From assembly GCA_902523515.1 (NCBI GenBank), contig CABYZT010000005.1, forward strand, positions 1 through 64,000: a DNA stretch of 64,000 nt, read 5' to 3'. The translations under genes were made by a program, and so were the position numbers. Position 1 is the stretch's first letter. Every line of letters begins with the position of its first letter. Under the pieces are notes generated by a model that did no database searches, was not told where the DNA came from, and saw only the letters and a program-made list of their open reading frames with translations. Shown here one piece after another: positions 48,963 to 57,938 of the stretch. The stretch is from an uncultured Pelagibacteraceae bacterium (GTDB lineage: Bacteria > Pseudomonadota > Alphaproteobacteria > Pelagibacterales > Pelagibacteraceae).

Positions 48963-49862
48963 TTAACTATAATTTTTTATCCAATGTTTAGCTATGTCTA
49001 CTCTTTTGCAGATCCAAATATCCTTAAATTTTGTAATGTAATTTAAAAATTTTTTAAGAGACTGTATTCTGCCAGGTCTTCCAATTAATCTACAATGCAA
49101 GCCAACCGACATCATCTTTGGTGAAGTTTTTCCTTCCTCATAAAGGGCATCGAAACTATCTTTTAAATAATTATAAAATTGTCCACCCGAATTAAATCCT
49201 TGATTGGTTGCAAATCTCATATCATTGTTATCAAGTGTATAAGGAATCATCAGTTGTTTTTTATTACCTTTTTTTATCCAATATGGAAGATCATCACTGT
49301 ATGTATCGCTACAGTATAAAAAATCACCATTTTCGATTACTAAATCTAAAGTATTTGTGCTACACCTACCAGTGTACCAACCAGCAGGTTGATAGCCAAA
49401 AATCTTTTTTATAGATTTGACTGCAAGTTTCATATCATTCTTTTCTTTTTTCTTTGATACATTTTGATAATCAATCCATCTCCACCCATGACTAGCAACT
49501 TCATAATTTGCTTTTTTAATAGCAGAACAAACTTCTTTATTTCTCTCCAATGCCATACCAACTCCAAAAATAGTAAGTGGAATTTTTTTTTTATTAAAGA
49601 GGTCGTGAATTCTCCAAAATCCTCTTCTTGATCCATATTCATAAATTGACTCCATATTTAAGTGTCGACCTTTAATTGCTTTTGCTCCTATAATTTCTGA
49701 TAAAAATACTTCTGAAGTTTTGTCACCGTGGAGAGTACAATTTTCTGCTCCTTCTTCATAATTTAGTACAAATTGTAAAGCTAACTTAGCGTTACCAGGC
49801 CACCTCACCTTAACTTGTTTGGAACCATATCCCACCAAATCTCTTGGATATTTTTTTTTCAT
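48963..49862 (-). CDS. puuE: Allantoinase PuuE (polysaccharide deacetylase-like, metal-independent type)
   Basis: PuuE opens the allantoin ring to allantoate. The 299-residue product matches the family throughout: YPRDLVGYGSKQVKVRWPGNA at the start, VLNYEEGAENCTLHGD near residue 33, YEYGSRRGFWRI near 69, the metal/active-site HGWRWIDY near 125 and GWYTGRCSTNTLDLV near 157. It is co-oriented with allA, alc and uraD and overlaps allA by 4 bases. Confidence 0.93.
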   Translation of the reverse strand: MKKKYPRDLVGYGSKQVKVRWPGNAKLALQFVLNYEEGAENCTLHGDKTSEVFLSEIIGAKAIKGRHLNMESIYEYGSRRGFWRIHDLFNKKKIPLTIFGVGMALERNKEVCSAIKKANYEVASHGWRWIDYQNVSKKKEKNDMKLAVKSIKKIFGYQPAGWYTGRCSTNTLDLVIENGDFLYCSDTYSDDLPYWIKKGNKKQLMIPYTLDNNDMRFATNQGFNSGGQFYNYLKDSFDALYEEGKTSPKMMSVGLHCRLIGRPGRIQSLKKFLNYITKFKDIWICKRVDIAKHWIKNYS

Positions 49863-50350
49863 TTTTTTAAAATAATTTTATCTTTTTTAAATTTATAAAT
49901 AACAAGATTGTTTCCTTTTCCTTTTCTATCAACAATTAGAAAATTCATATCTTTCATAGAAATCAACGGAAAGTGCCAAATACCAGCATTGTAATTAACC
50001 CCAGTTTGTTTTGGTACTAAAAAGGATTGGATTTTATTTACATTTGGTTTATCTCCTTTTGGTGCTACAAATACTAAAAATTTTGTATCTTCCATTGGTA
50101 TAAAGGCTTGGCTTCCTAAAGGATGTTTTTCCATCATATCAATTTTCATAGGAAACCTTCTTTTTTTTGCTTTAAAAATACTAACAATTGCTTTCCCTCT
50201 GTTTTTAGATGCATCTAGGTTTATCAAATTATCAAATCTTTTTGCGTACCCTTCATTAATATTTATAGGATTTTTTTTTGACGTATCTATTAATTGACCA
50301 AATTTAGAAAAATTTTTTTTAGTAATTTTTTTTGCTTTTATTATTTTCAT
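49859..50350 (-). CDS. allA: Ureidoglycolate lyase
   Basis: AllA releases glyoxylate and urea from ureidoglycolate. The 163-residue cupin-like protein has FSKFGQLID near residue 15, the EKHPLGSQAFIPM motif near 80, and a C-terminal GIWHFPLISMKDMNFLIVDRKG near 125, which carries family-conserved His and Asp residues. It overlaps alc (4 bases) and puuE (4 bases), so the three are translationally coupled. This choice of lyase means urea, not ammonia, is released in the last step. Confidence 0.9.
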   Translation of the reverse strand: MKIIKAKKITKKNFSKFGQLIDTSKKNPININEGYAKRFDNLINLDASKNRGKAIVSIFKAKKRRFPMKIDMMEKHPLGSQAFIPMEDTKFLVFVAPKGDKPNVNKIQSFLVPKQTGVNYNAGIWHFPLISMKDMNFLIVDRKGKGNNLVIYKFKKDKIILKK

Positions 50351-51333
50351 TTCACAAAATTTCCGAATGCCCTTATTCTTGAAATTCCACCATCTGGATA
50401 AATATTAATTTTAAGATAATTTTCCTTACTTCTTTTAATTAAAAATTTTTTAAAAATATGTTTCTTGTGAGCTGACAGTTTTGACTTATTTAAAATAAAC
50501 TTCCAATTTTTTGAATTGTTGACAATTGATTTATTGGAAAGATCTTTTGAAATGCTTGCAGTTTGAATTGAACAACTATCGGGATAGTTTCCTTTAAAAT
50601 GATGGGTATCTATCTCTAGCTTTTTTATTAATCCTGGTTTTCCAAATTTTATTATAAGCCAATCAAAGTTTTTTCCTCTACTTCTTCTTGTTTCCCAACC
50701 ATCTCCCATATTTTTTCCTTTACCAGGTGCTATGATATTTTCAGCTCTGCCGAAATGTTCATTATTACAACCAATAATTGAAGCGCCATTTAAAACAGAT
50801 GTAAGGTTAATAGTTTTGTTATTTAAAAAGTTTTTCTCCATTTCAATTTTTCCATAAAGCCTTAGTCTTGCAACCCCACCATCTGGAAAAATGTTTAGTC
50901 TTATATAATTAAAAACAGATTTGTTGTTTGATTTGAAGCTATGGTTTCGGCTTGGCCCAAGTTTTTTTTTGCTCAGTAAAGAAATCCATTTTGTTTTCTT
51001 ATTAGGCTTTGTTTTACTTAAGCAACCCTCTAACGAAGCATGCGTGGGTTGGTTTCCATTGAAGTGTGTTGTGTCAATGTCTATATCAAATATCTTCCCA
51101 GGTTTACCAAGTTTTAAAATTAAATAATCAAAACCTTTTGATCTTCTTCTCCTTGTTTCCCATCCATCCATCCATTTGCCATGTTTGTCAAACAGTCCAT
51201 CTTTAAAAACTGGAGTTTCGATGTTTAATATTCTATGAGCAGCTGCAAAAAAATCGTCAGTCTTAAATATAACTTTAGATCCAATTCTTGGGTCCGCTAA
51301 GTTAATCATTTTTGCACTTATAAATTTTTTCAT
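50347..51333 (-). CDS. alc: Allantoicase
   Basis: Allantoicase cleaves allantoate to ureidoglycolate and urea. The 328-residue protein consists of two similar halves. GKWMDGWETRRRR near residue 48 and GKNMGDGWETRRSRG near 210 match, each followed by a GKPG...DID(T)THFxGN segment (DTTHFNGN and DTHHFKGN). That internal duplication is the hallmark of allantoicases. It overlaps uraD by 4 bases. Confidence 0.93.
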   Translation of the reverse strand: MKKFISAKMINLADPRIGSKVIFKTDDFFAAAHRILNIETPVFKDGLFDKHGKWMDGWETRRRRSKGFDYLILKLGKPGKIFDIDIDTTHFNGNQPTHASLEGCLSKTKPNKKTKWISLLSKKKLGPSRNHSFKSNNKSVFNYIRLNIFPDGGVARLRLYGKIEMEKNFLNNKTINLTSVLNGASIIGCNNEHFGRAENIIAPGKGKNMGDGWETRRSRGKNFDWLIIKFGKPGLIKKLEIDTHHFKGNYPDSCSIQTASISKDLSNKSIVNNSKNWKFILNKSKLSAHKKHIFKKFLIKRSKENYLKINIYPDGGISRIRAFGNFVK

Positions 51334-51827
51334 TTTTTATTTATTTCATTCAAACGAAAGGTTGCGATTTTTTTTACTTGTTTTTTTGCTTCAAGGAATT
51401 CACTTTCTACATCACTTTGTATTCTTTGTCTAAAATTATTCAAAATTTCATTTTTATCTTTACCTTTTACGGCAATTATAAAAGGAAAATTAAACTTTTT
51501 TTTATATTCTGAATTTAATTTTTTAAATTCTTCATATTCATCATTAGAACATTGGTTTAATTTTGCAGAGGCTTGTTCTGATATAGATTCAGAGGTCATT
51601 TTTTTTGCTACAGCAAGCTCAGGGTGAGCATTTAAAATCTCTAATATTTTATTCTTTTCGTAATTTTCATAAATATCAAGCATTTTAAATATAATATCTT
51701 CAAAGTTTTTAAATGGTTTTGACTCAAATGCTTCCACTGCAACTGACTCAGTTTTTTCAAAAACATTACCAAATAAAGACAAAAAATCAGACTTGTTAAG
51801 ATCGTTAATGTTATCTATTGTTCTCAT
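51330..51827 (-). CDS. uraD: OHCU decarboxylase
   Basis: UraD decarboxylates 2-oxo-4-hydroxy-4-carboxy-5-ureidoimidazoline to S-allantoin. The 165-residue product has the catalytic His in ILNAHPELA near residue 67, SISEQASAKL near 82 and FPFIIAVKGKDKNEIL near 117, all family signatures. It starts the minus-strand run uraD-alc-allA-puuE and is divergent from uraH across 47 bases. Confidence 0.93.
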   Translation of the reverse strand: MRTIDNINDLNKSDFLSLFGNVFEKTESVAVEAFESKPFKNFEDIIFKMLDIYENYEKNKILEILNAHPELAVAKKMTSESISEQASAKLNQCSNDEYEEFKKLNSEYKKKFNFPFIIAVKGKDKNEILNNFRQRIQSDVESEFLEAKKQVKKIATFRLNEINKK

Positions 51828-51830
51828 ATA

Positions 51831-51850
51831 ACTTTTAAAAATTAAAGTTT
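51831..51850. promoter_or_regulatory. inverted repeat between uraD and uraH, candidate operator
   Basis: AACTTT and AAAGTT arms (starting at 51830 and ending near 51849) flank an eight-base A/T spacer in the 47-base divergent gap, so one site could control both runs. Related AACTTAAAAGT sequences occur before the BMP operon. The region is almost purely A/T, so this is tentative. Confidence 0.3.
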
Positions 51851-51874
51851 GAAATTAAATGATACTATAATTTT

Positions 51875-52225
51875 ATGACAAAGCTCACAACTCATGTTTT
51901 AGATGTGTATTCTGGTAAACCTGGCAAAGGTATCCTAGTTGAGTTGTTTTATATTAATAATTCAGAACGAAAAAAATTAACCTCAACAAAACTCAATGAC
52001 GATGGTAGAGCTAATTCACCATTAGCTGAGGGAGATATTTTTGTTAAGGGCAAATATGAATTAGTTTTTCATATTGGTGACTATTTTAAAAATATATCTT
52101 CAGCTAGCGATGTGCCATTCTTGGATGATGTTGTTATAAGATTTGGTATTTCAGATCCCTCACAGCATTATCATGTTCCTTTACTTGTTTCACCTTGGAG
52201 TTATTCTACTTATAGAGGTAGTTAA
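51875..52225 (+). CDS. uraH: 5-hydroxyisourate hydrolase (transthyretin-related)
   Basis: UraH hydrolyses 5-hydroxyisourate to OHCU. The 116-residue product has LTTHVLDVYSGKPGKG at residues 4-19 with the catalytic His, an Arg in DDGRANSPL near 47, HYHVPLLVSPWSYSTYRGS at the end, and the obligatory C-terminal YRGS tetrapeptide. It heads the plus-strand run uraH-xdhAB-guaD-puuD; xdhA begins at the base after its stop. Confidence 0.95.
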   Translation: MTKLTTHVLDVYSGKPGKGILVELFYINNSERKKLTSTKLNDDGRANSPLAEGDIFVKGKYELVFHIGDYFKNISSASDVPFLDDVVIRFGISDPSQHYHVPLLVSPWSYSTYRGS

Positions 52226-53662
52226 GTGATATCGAGTTCTCTTAAATTTCTGTTAAATGACAAGCTTATAGTAATCAAAAATCCCGATCCAAATCAAACC
52301 ATACTTAATTATATTAGAACCGAATTAAAAAAGACTGGAACCAAAGAAGGATGTTCAGAGGGTGGTTGTGGCGCGTGTACAATTGTTTTAGGTGAATTAG
52401 TCGATAATAAGATTATATATAAGGCAATTAATTCCTGTATTTCATTTGTTCCATCATTAAATGGTAAACAACTTTTAATTGTAGAAGATTTGGTTTCCAA
52501 AGATGGCAAACTTCACCCTGTACAAGATGCGATGGTAAAATTTCATGGTTCCCAATGCGGTTTCTGTACACCAGGATTTGTTATGGCTTTATTTTCAATG
52601 TTTAAAAATAACAAAAATCTTAATAATGAATTAATAACAGATTCTATTTCAGGTAATTTATGTCGTTGCACTGGATATAGACCTATAATTGATGCTGCAA
52701 AAAGTTTAGACAAGAAAAACAGGAATGATCAATTTAGTAAAAATAATTATAAAGTTATTCAATTATTAAAAAAAATTAAACCAAAAAATATTTATATTAA
52801 AAAAGATAATAAAATTTATTTTTCACCAAAGAATATTAAGGATTTAAAAAATATAATTAAAAAATACTCTAATTTTAGTTTTCTTGCAGGTGGAACAGAC
52901 TTATCTTTAAAAGTTACAAAAGAAAGAAAAGAAATTCCTTTTATAATTGATTTAAAAGAAATAAAAGAATTAGACTTTATAAAAGTAAATAAAAATTACC
53001 TTGAGGTTGGCGCCTCTACACCTTTAATAAAATTTGAAAAAGAAATTAAAAAACATTATCCAGATTTTTATTTAGTTCTTAAAAGATATGGTTCTGTTCA
53101 AATTCGAAATGTAGGAACTATAGGTGGTAACATTGCAACAGCATCTCCGATAGGTGATACATTACCAATTTTGTTATCTTTAAATGCAGAAATTTTAATT
53201 GAAAGCTTCAATCAAAGAAAAGTAATTCCTATAAATAATTTTTTCCTTGATTATAGAAAAACTAAATTAAAAAAGAACCAATTTATTCACTCAATAAAAA
53301 TACCATTATTTAAGAAAAATATTTTTAAAGCATTTAAAATATCAAAAAGATTTGATGATGATATTTCATCTGTTTGTGGATCTTTTAACTTTGAAATTGA
53401 TAAAAATAAAATTAAAGAGGTTTTTATTGCTTTTGGAGGTATGGCAGCTGTACCAAAAAGAGCTAAAGCCTGTGAGAAAATTCTTAAGAATAAACCTCTT
53501 AATTTAAGTACTTTTAATCAAGCCAAAAATTATCTTGATAAAGACCTAAGTCCTATAGGGGATATGAGAGCAAGTAAAGAATATAGACTAGAGATAGCAA
53601 AAAATTTATTGATGAAATGTTTCGTAGAGATAGATTCTAATAAGCTAACAAGAGTTAATTAA
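52226..53662 (+). CDS. xdhA: Xanthine dehydrogenase small subunit (2Fe-2S and FAD)
   Basis: The subunit passes electrons from the molybdenum site to NAD+. Of 478 residues, 1-85 hold the plant-type 2Fe-2S site (EGCSEGGCGACTIVLGE), 90-165 the second 2Fe-2S domain (GSQCGFCTPGFVMAL, GNLCRCTGYRP), and 195-475 the FAD domain (FLAGGTDLSL, RNVGTIGGNIATASPIGD). The start is GTG. It lies between uraH and xdhB with one base or none between genes. The presence of FAD distinguishes it from FAD-free aldehyde oxidoreductases. Confidence 0.94.
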   Translation: MISSSLKFLLNDKLIVIKNPDPNQTILNYIRTELKKTGTKEGCSEGGCGACTIVLGELVDNKIIYKAINSCISFVPSLNGKQLLIVEDLVSKDGKLHPVQDAMVKFHGSQCGFCTPGFVMALFSMFKNNKNLNNELITDSISGNLCRCTGYRPIIDAAKSLDKKNRNDQFSKNNYKVIQLLKKIKPKNIYIKKDNKIYFSPKNIKDLKNIIKKYSNFSFLAGGTDLSLKVTKERKEIPFIIDLKEIKELDFIKVNKNYLEVGASTPLIKFEKEIKKHYPDFYLVLKRYGSVQIRNVGTIGGNIATASPIGDTLPILLSLNAEILIESFNQRKVIPINNFFLDYRKTKLKKNQFIHSIKIPLFKKNIFKAFKISKRFDDDISSVCGSFNFEIDKNKIKEVFIAFGGMAAVPKRAKACEKILKNKPLNLSTFNQAKNYLDKDLSPIGDMRASKEYRLEIAKNLLMKCFVEIDSNKLTRVN

Positions 53663-55978
53663 ATGAGCAAAGAGAACTATATTAATGATGTAAGACCACA
53701 TGATAGTGCTTATAAGCACGTAAGTGGATATGCTGAATACACTGACGACATTAATGAACCAAAAAATACAATTTATGGTGCTATTGGTTTAAGTAAAAAA
53801 GCTCATGCAATAATCAAAAAAATAGACTTAAGCGATGTAAAAAAAAGTGAAGGGGTGATATCAGTAGTCACTCAAAGTGATATCTCAGGAAGGAACGATG
53901 TAGGCCCTGTTTTTGATGGTGATCCAATATTTCCAGATAAAAAAGTTGAGTTTTTTGGTCAACCATTGTTTGCTGTAGCTGCCACAACTACTGAATTTGC
54001 AAGAAAAGCAGTATTAAAGGCAAAAATAACTTATAAAGATTTAAAACCAGTTATCACAATAAAAGATGCTTTAAATAAAAAACAGTTTTTATTTAAGCCT
54101 AGAAAAATTAAAAAAGGAAACCCTTCTAAGAAAATTAAAAATTCAAAATATAATTTGAAGGGAAACTTTACAACCGGAAGTCAAGAACACTTTTATTTAG
54201 AGGGTCAGGCAGCGTTTGTTATACCTAAAGAAGATGATAATTTTTTAGTTTACAGTTCAACACAACATCCTTCTGAGACACAACAATTAATTGCAAAAAT
54301 GTTTAATCAGAAAAGTAATTCAATAAATGTTGAAGTAAGAAGAATTGGAGGTGGATTTGGAGGCAAAGAGACAAATTTTATGACTGCATGTATTTGTGCG
54401 TTGTTGGCAAAAAAAACAGGTCAGCCTGTGAAATTAAGACTAGATAGAGATGATGATATAATTTTGACTGGTAAAAGGCATGAATTTTTATCTGAATACG
54501 AAGTTGGATTTAATGATGAAGGAATTATTGAAGGATTAAAAATTAACTTATCATCAAATTGTGGAATGTCGCCTGATTTATCAGTAGCAATAAATGAAAG
54601 AGCTCTTCTTCATATAGACAATGCGTATTACATATCAGATATCGAGATAACAAATAATTTATGTAAGACAAATATTCCAACTTCAACTGCATTTAGAGGC
54701 TTTGGTGGAAATCAAGGAATGATGGCTATAGAAAATGTTATTGATAATATTTCAAGGTATTTAAAAATAGATCCCATCCAAGTTCGAAAGAAAAATTTTT
54801 ATCAAAAAGATAAAAAAAATATAACTCACTATGGAATGACTATTGAAGACAATGTGATTAACGAAATATTTAAAAATTTAGAAAATAAATCTAATTATAA
54901 AAAAAGATATTCAGAGATAAAAAAATTCAATGAAAAAAATAAATTTAAAAAGAAAGGTATAGCTATTACACCAGTAAAATTTGGGATTTCATTTACAACA
55001 ATTCATTTAAATCAAGCTGGTGCTTTAGTGCATATTTATACAGATGGAAGTGTGTACTTGAACCATGGTGGTATAGAAATGGGTCAAGGGACTCATACAA
55101 AAATAGCTCAACTAGTGGCCAATTCCTTGGGATTACCATACAATTTAGTACATATTTCATCAACAAACACTGCTAAGGTTCCAAATACTTCAGCTAGCGC
55201 TGCATCTTCAACCACAGACCTTAATGGTGCTGCAGCATTAAATGCAGTAGCAAAAATTAAATTAAATTTAGAAAAATTTATTAAAAAAAAATATAAGATT
55301 TACAATCAAGAAGCAGTTTATAAGGATCAATATATAATATTTGGAAACAGACAATTTGAATTTAAAAGTATTATTCAAGAAGCATATTTAAATAGAATTT
55401 CTCTTTCATCCTCAGGTTTTTATTCAACGCCAAAAATAAACTTTGATAAAAAAAAATTTAGAGGAAGACCATTTTATTATTTTTGTTATGGTGCTGCTGT
55501 TTCAGAAGTAACTATAGATACACTGACAGGTGAAAATATCCTAGAAAGAGTTGATATTTTGCATGATGCAGGGAAACCAATAAATCCTGCACTTGAATTA
55601 GGTCAGATCGAAGGGGGTTTTGTTCAAGGACAAGGTTGGTTAACTATTGAAGAACTTAATTGGAAATCAAATGGTCAGATTACAACTTTCTCTCCATCAA
55701 CGTATAAAATTCCTGCTGTAAGTGATATTCCAAAAAAATTTAATGTAGAAATTTTTAAAGATGGAATAAATAAAGAAAAAGTTGTTAATAAAGCAAAGAC
55801 AACAGGCGAACCTCCTCTAATGTTAGCTATGAGCGTTTTTTATGCGATTAAAGATGCAGTTGCTTCAGTTGGAAATTATCAGTTTGCACCAGAACTTAAT
55901 GCGCCAGCAACACCTGAAAGAATTTTAATGAGTATTAACAAAATTAAAAATAAAATAAAAAAAAAAAATGGAAGATAA
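53663..55978 (+). CDS. xdhB: Xanthine dehydrogenase large subunit (molybdenum cofactor)
   Basis: This catalytic subunit hydroxylates hypoxanthine and xanthine to urate. The 771-residue product has GGGFGGKETNFM near residue 230, TAFRGFGGNQGMM near 345 with the substrate-binding Arg, GGIEMGQGTHTKI near 470, NTSASAASSTTDLNGAA near 511, and the catalytic Glu in TTGEPPLMLAM near 714. These match xanthine rather than CO dehydrogenase. It follows xdhA directly and overlaps guaD by 11 bases. Confidence 0.94.
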   Translation: MSKENYINDVRPHDSAYKHVSGYAEYTDDINEPKNTIYGAIGLSKKAHAIIKKIDLSDVKKSEGVISVVTQSDISGRNDVGPVFDGDPIFPDKKVEFFGQPLFAVAATTTEFARKAVLKAKITYKDLKPVITIKDALNKKQFLFKPRKIKKGNPSKKIKNSKYNLKGNFTTGSQEHFYLEGQAAFVIPKEDDNFLVYSSTQHPSETQQLIAKMFNQKSNSINVEVRRIGGGFGGKETNFMTACICALLAKKTGQPVKLRLDRDDDIILTGKRHEFLSEYEVGFNDEGIIEGLKINLSSNCGMSPDLSVAINERALLHIDNAYYISDIEITNNLCKTNIPTSTAFRGFGGNQGMMAIENVIDNISRYLKIDPIQVRKKNFYQKDKKNITHYGMTIEDNVINEIFKNLENKSNYKKRYSEIKKFNEKNKFKKKGIAITPVKFGISFTTIHLNQAGALVHIYTDGSVYLNHGGIEMGQGTHTKIAQLVANSLGLPYNLVHISSTNTAKVPNTSASAASSTTDLNGAAALNAVAKIKLNLEKFIKKKYKIYNQEAVYKDQYIIFGNRQFEFKSIIQEAYLNRISLSSSGFYSTPKINFDKKKFRGRPFYYFCYGAAVSEVTIDTLTGENILERVDILHDAGKPINPALELGQIEGGFVQGQGWLTIEELNWKSNGQITTFSPSTYKIPAVSDIPKKFNVEIFKDGINKEKVVNKAKTTGEPPLMLAMSVFYAIKDAVASVGNYQFAPELNAPATPERILMSINKIKNKIKKKNGR

Positions 55979-56438
55979 AAAAAAATTTATGGTAAAAGCC
56001 ATTGAACTTTCAATAAAAAGTGCGAATACTATAGGTGGTCCATTTGGAAGTGTTATAGTTAAGGATCAAAAGATTATTGCAGAGGGCTCTAACAAAGTTA
56101 CTTCCACAAATGATCCAACTGCTCATGGAGAAATAGTAGCAATTCGAGAAGCTTGTAAAAATTTAAATACTTTTGATCTATCTGGATGCGAGATTTATAC
56201 ATCTTGTGAACCTTGCCCGATGTGTCTTTCAGCAATTTATTGGTCAAGATTAGATAAAATATATTATGCAAACACTAGAGAAGATGCAAAAAATATAGAT
56301 TTTGATGACTCTTTTATTTATACAGAAATTCCAAAAAAAATTGATGATAGAAAAATTAAAATGGTACAAATGCTTAGAGAAAAAGCTTTAAAAGCTTTTG
56401 AAATTTGGGATAAAAAAGTAGATAAAATAAAATATTGA
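55968..56438 (+). CDS. guaD: Guanine deaminase (CMP/dCMP deaminase fold)
   Basis: It would convert guanine to xanthine, the XDH substrate. The 156-residue zinc enzyme has the metal His and catalytic Glu in TAHGEIVAIREA near residue 53 and the two zinc cysteines in SCEPCPMCLSAIYWSR near 81-88. Length and sequence resemble the small B. subtilis-type GuaD rather than tRNA deaminase TadA. The start overlaps xdhB; a second ATG at 55989 is possible. Its TGA overlaps the puuD ATG. Confidence 0.83.
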   Translation: MEDKKKFMVKAIELSIKSANTIGGPFGSVIVKDQKIIAEGSNKVTSTNDPTAHGEIVAIREACKNLNTFDLSGCEIYTSCEPCPMCLSAIYWSRLDKIYYANTREDAKNIDFDDSFIYTEIPKKIDDRKIKMVQMLREKALKAFEIWDKKVDKIKY

Positions 56439-57346
56439 TGGAATTTTTACCTTATACAATTAAATGGTTAGAAGTTATTCTAAGATGGGGCCATGTAGTA
56501 TTTGCAATATTATGGGTAGGTAACAGTTTTTTATTTAATTACTTAGACAATAATTTAAATAAAAATATAACAAGCAATGATGTCGATGGAGAAGGATATC
56601 TGATGCATTCTGGTTTTTTTTATAAACTTTCAAGGTTAAAAACCTCACCACCACAGGATTATTTAAATAGATTAGTAATTTTTAAATGGCAAAGTTACCT
56701 AACTTTTGTAACAGGAATGTTGCTCTTAGTAGTAATTTATTACTATAACGCTGGTGTATTAATGGTCGATAAACGTGTCCTGTTGATGTCTCCTAGTTAC
56801 GCCATTATTATCTCGCTTTTATCATTAATTATTTTTTGGTTTATATATGATCTATTGTGTAAATCAAAATTGATTGAAAATAATGTACTATTTATATCTA
56901 CAGCAATTATTTTATTAGCAGCAGTTTCCTTTGGTTTAACAAAATTGTTTGGACCAAAATTTGCAATTTTAAGTGTTGGACTAATTATAGGAACCAATAT
57001 GTTTGGTAATGTTTTTACAGTAATTATACCGAATCAAATGAACATCATCAGCAGTAGTAAAAGAGGTGAAAAATTTGATATGAGTTTATCTCTAGCAGCT
57101 AAACAGAGATCAATTCATAATAATTATTCCACTTTTTTAGTATTGTTTATAATGCTTTCAGGACACTCAAGTTTCTTAGTCTATCATCAGTATAATTGGT
57201 TAATATTATGTGCGTTAGCAGTTATTACTGGAGTAGCACGACATTATTTTAATCTAAGAGGAAGAAACATTCATAGGTTGTATATCTTAATATCTTCAAT
57301 AATTGCACTTATCGTTCTTGCAGTTTTAGTTTTATTATTTAAATAA
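56438..57346 (+). CDS. puuD: PuuD-type membrane urate oxidase, membrane domain only
   Basis: PuuD oxidises urate to 5-hydroxyisourate and passes electrons to cytochrome c. The 302-residue product has about eight hydrophobic spans. The opening (LEVILRWGHVVFAILWVGNS), GVDGEGY-like DVDGEGYLMHSGFFYKLSRL near residue 48, and NVFTVIIPNQ near 188 match the family's membrane part. Family proteins usually run to about 400 residues with a C-terminal cytochrome c domain. Here the protein ends after the last membrane helix, with no CxxCH and no sign of a frameshift. A separate cytochrome c gene lies at 48631-48954. Confidence 0.87.
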   Translation: MEFLPYTIKWLEVILRWGHVVFAILWVGNSFLFNYLDNNLNKNITSNDVDGEGYLMHSGFFYKLSRLKTSPPQDYLNRLVIFKWQSYLTFVTGMLLLVVIYYYNAGVLMVDKRVLLMSPSYAIIISLLSLIIFWFIYDLLCKSKLIENNVLFISTAIILLAAVSFGLTKLFGPKFAILSVGLIIGTNMFGNVFTVIIPNQMNIISSSKRGEKFDMSLSLAAKQRSIHNNYSTFLVLFIMLSGHSSFLVYHQYNWLILCALAVITGVARHYFNLRGRNIHRLYILISSIIALIVLAVLVLLFK

Positions 57347-57363
57347 ATAGATATTAAAAAATT

Positions 57364-57888
57364 ATGACAGAAAAAATGATTGTCAGTTGGGATGAGTACA
57401 ACCAGACTGTTGAAAAGTTAGCAATCCAAATTGATGAAAGTGGATATAAACCAACAATATTGATTGGCATCATGCGTGGCGCAGCACCAATGATAGACGT
57501 ATTAAGCAGAATATTTAAATTAAAATGTGCATATCTTGCAGTTGAATCTTACAGTGGTAAAGGAGTGGAAGATGAGCAGGGTGATATTGTGTTCTCAAGG
57601 GAAATGAGTTCTATCGCACCTAATATGGGTGGTAAAATACTTTTATGCGATGATTTATCTGATACAGGAATAACTTTTAACAAAAGTATAGACTGGTTAA
57701 AAAAATATGAACCAATAAAGGATAAAATAGAGGATATCAAAACTGCTACTTTATTTAAAAAAAAGAAATCAACATTTGAGCCAGATTTTTGTGCAAAAAA
57801 ACTTCCTGATAATCCTTGGATTGTGCAGCCCTTCGAAATTTATGAAGAATTAAGAATTGAAGAAATAAAAAAAAAACATCAAATATAA
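57364..57888 (+). CDS. Purine phosphoribosyltransferase
   Basis: The 174-residue protein has a type I phosphoribosyltransferase fold. The PRPP-binding loop is ILLCDDLSDTGITF near residue 97-110, with the pyrophosphate loop IGIMRGAAPM near 35 and a C-terminal DNPWIVQPFEIYEEL resembling xanthine-guanine enzymes. It probably salvages guanine, xanthine or hypoxanthine to the nucleotide, competing with breakdown by the upstream genes. It ends the plus-strand purine run at a strong terminator. Confidence 0.82.
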   Translation: MTEKMIVSWDEYNQTVEKLAIQIDESGYKPTILIGIMRGAAPMIDVLSRIFKLKCAYLAVESYSGKGVEDEQGDIVFSREMSSIAPNMGGKILLCDDLSDTGITFNKSIDWLKKYEPIKDKIEDIKTATLFKKKKSTFEPDFCAKKLPDNPWIVQPFEIYEELRIEEIKKKHQI

Positions 57889-57916
57889 AAAAGGCCAGTT
57901 AAAAAACCGGCCTTTT
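57889..57916. terminator. bidirectional rho-independent terminator
   Basis: AAAAGGCC and GGCCTTTT arms, extended by GTT/AAC around one A/C mismatch, enclose an AAAA loop. The hairpin has A/T runs on both sides and lies between two convergent genes, the phosphoribosyltransferase and the BMP-binding protein, so it can stop transcription from both. It is the clearest terminator in the window. Confidence 0.88.
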
Positions 57917-57938
57917 AAATTTTTATAAGTTTAAGAGC

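Noticed and set aside
56438..57363. Frameshifted or truncated puuD with the cytochrome domain lost by mutation
   Set aside because: No CxxCH is visible in any frame after the stop, and the next gene starts 17 bases later, so it looks like a stable shorter form.
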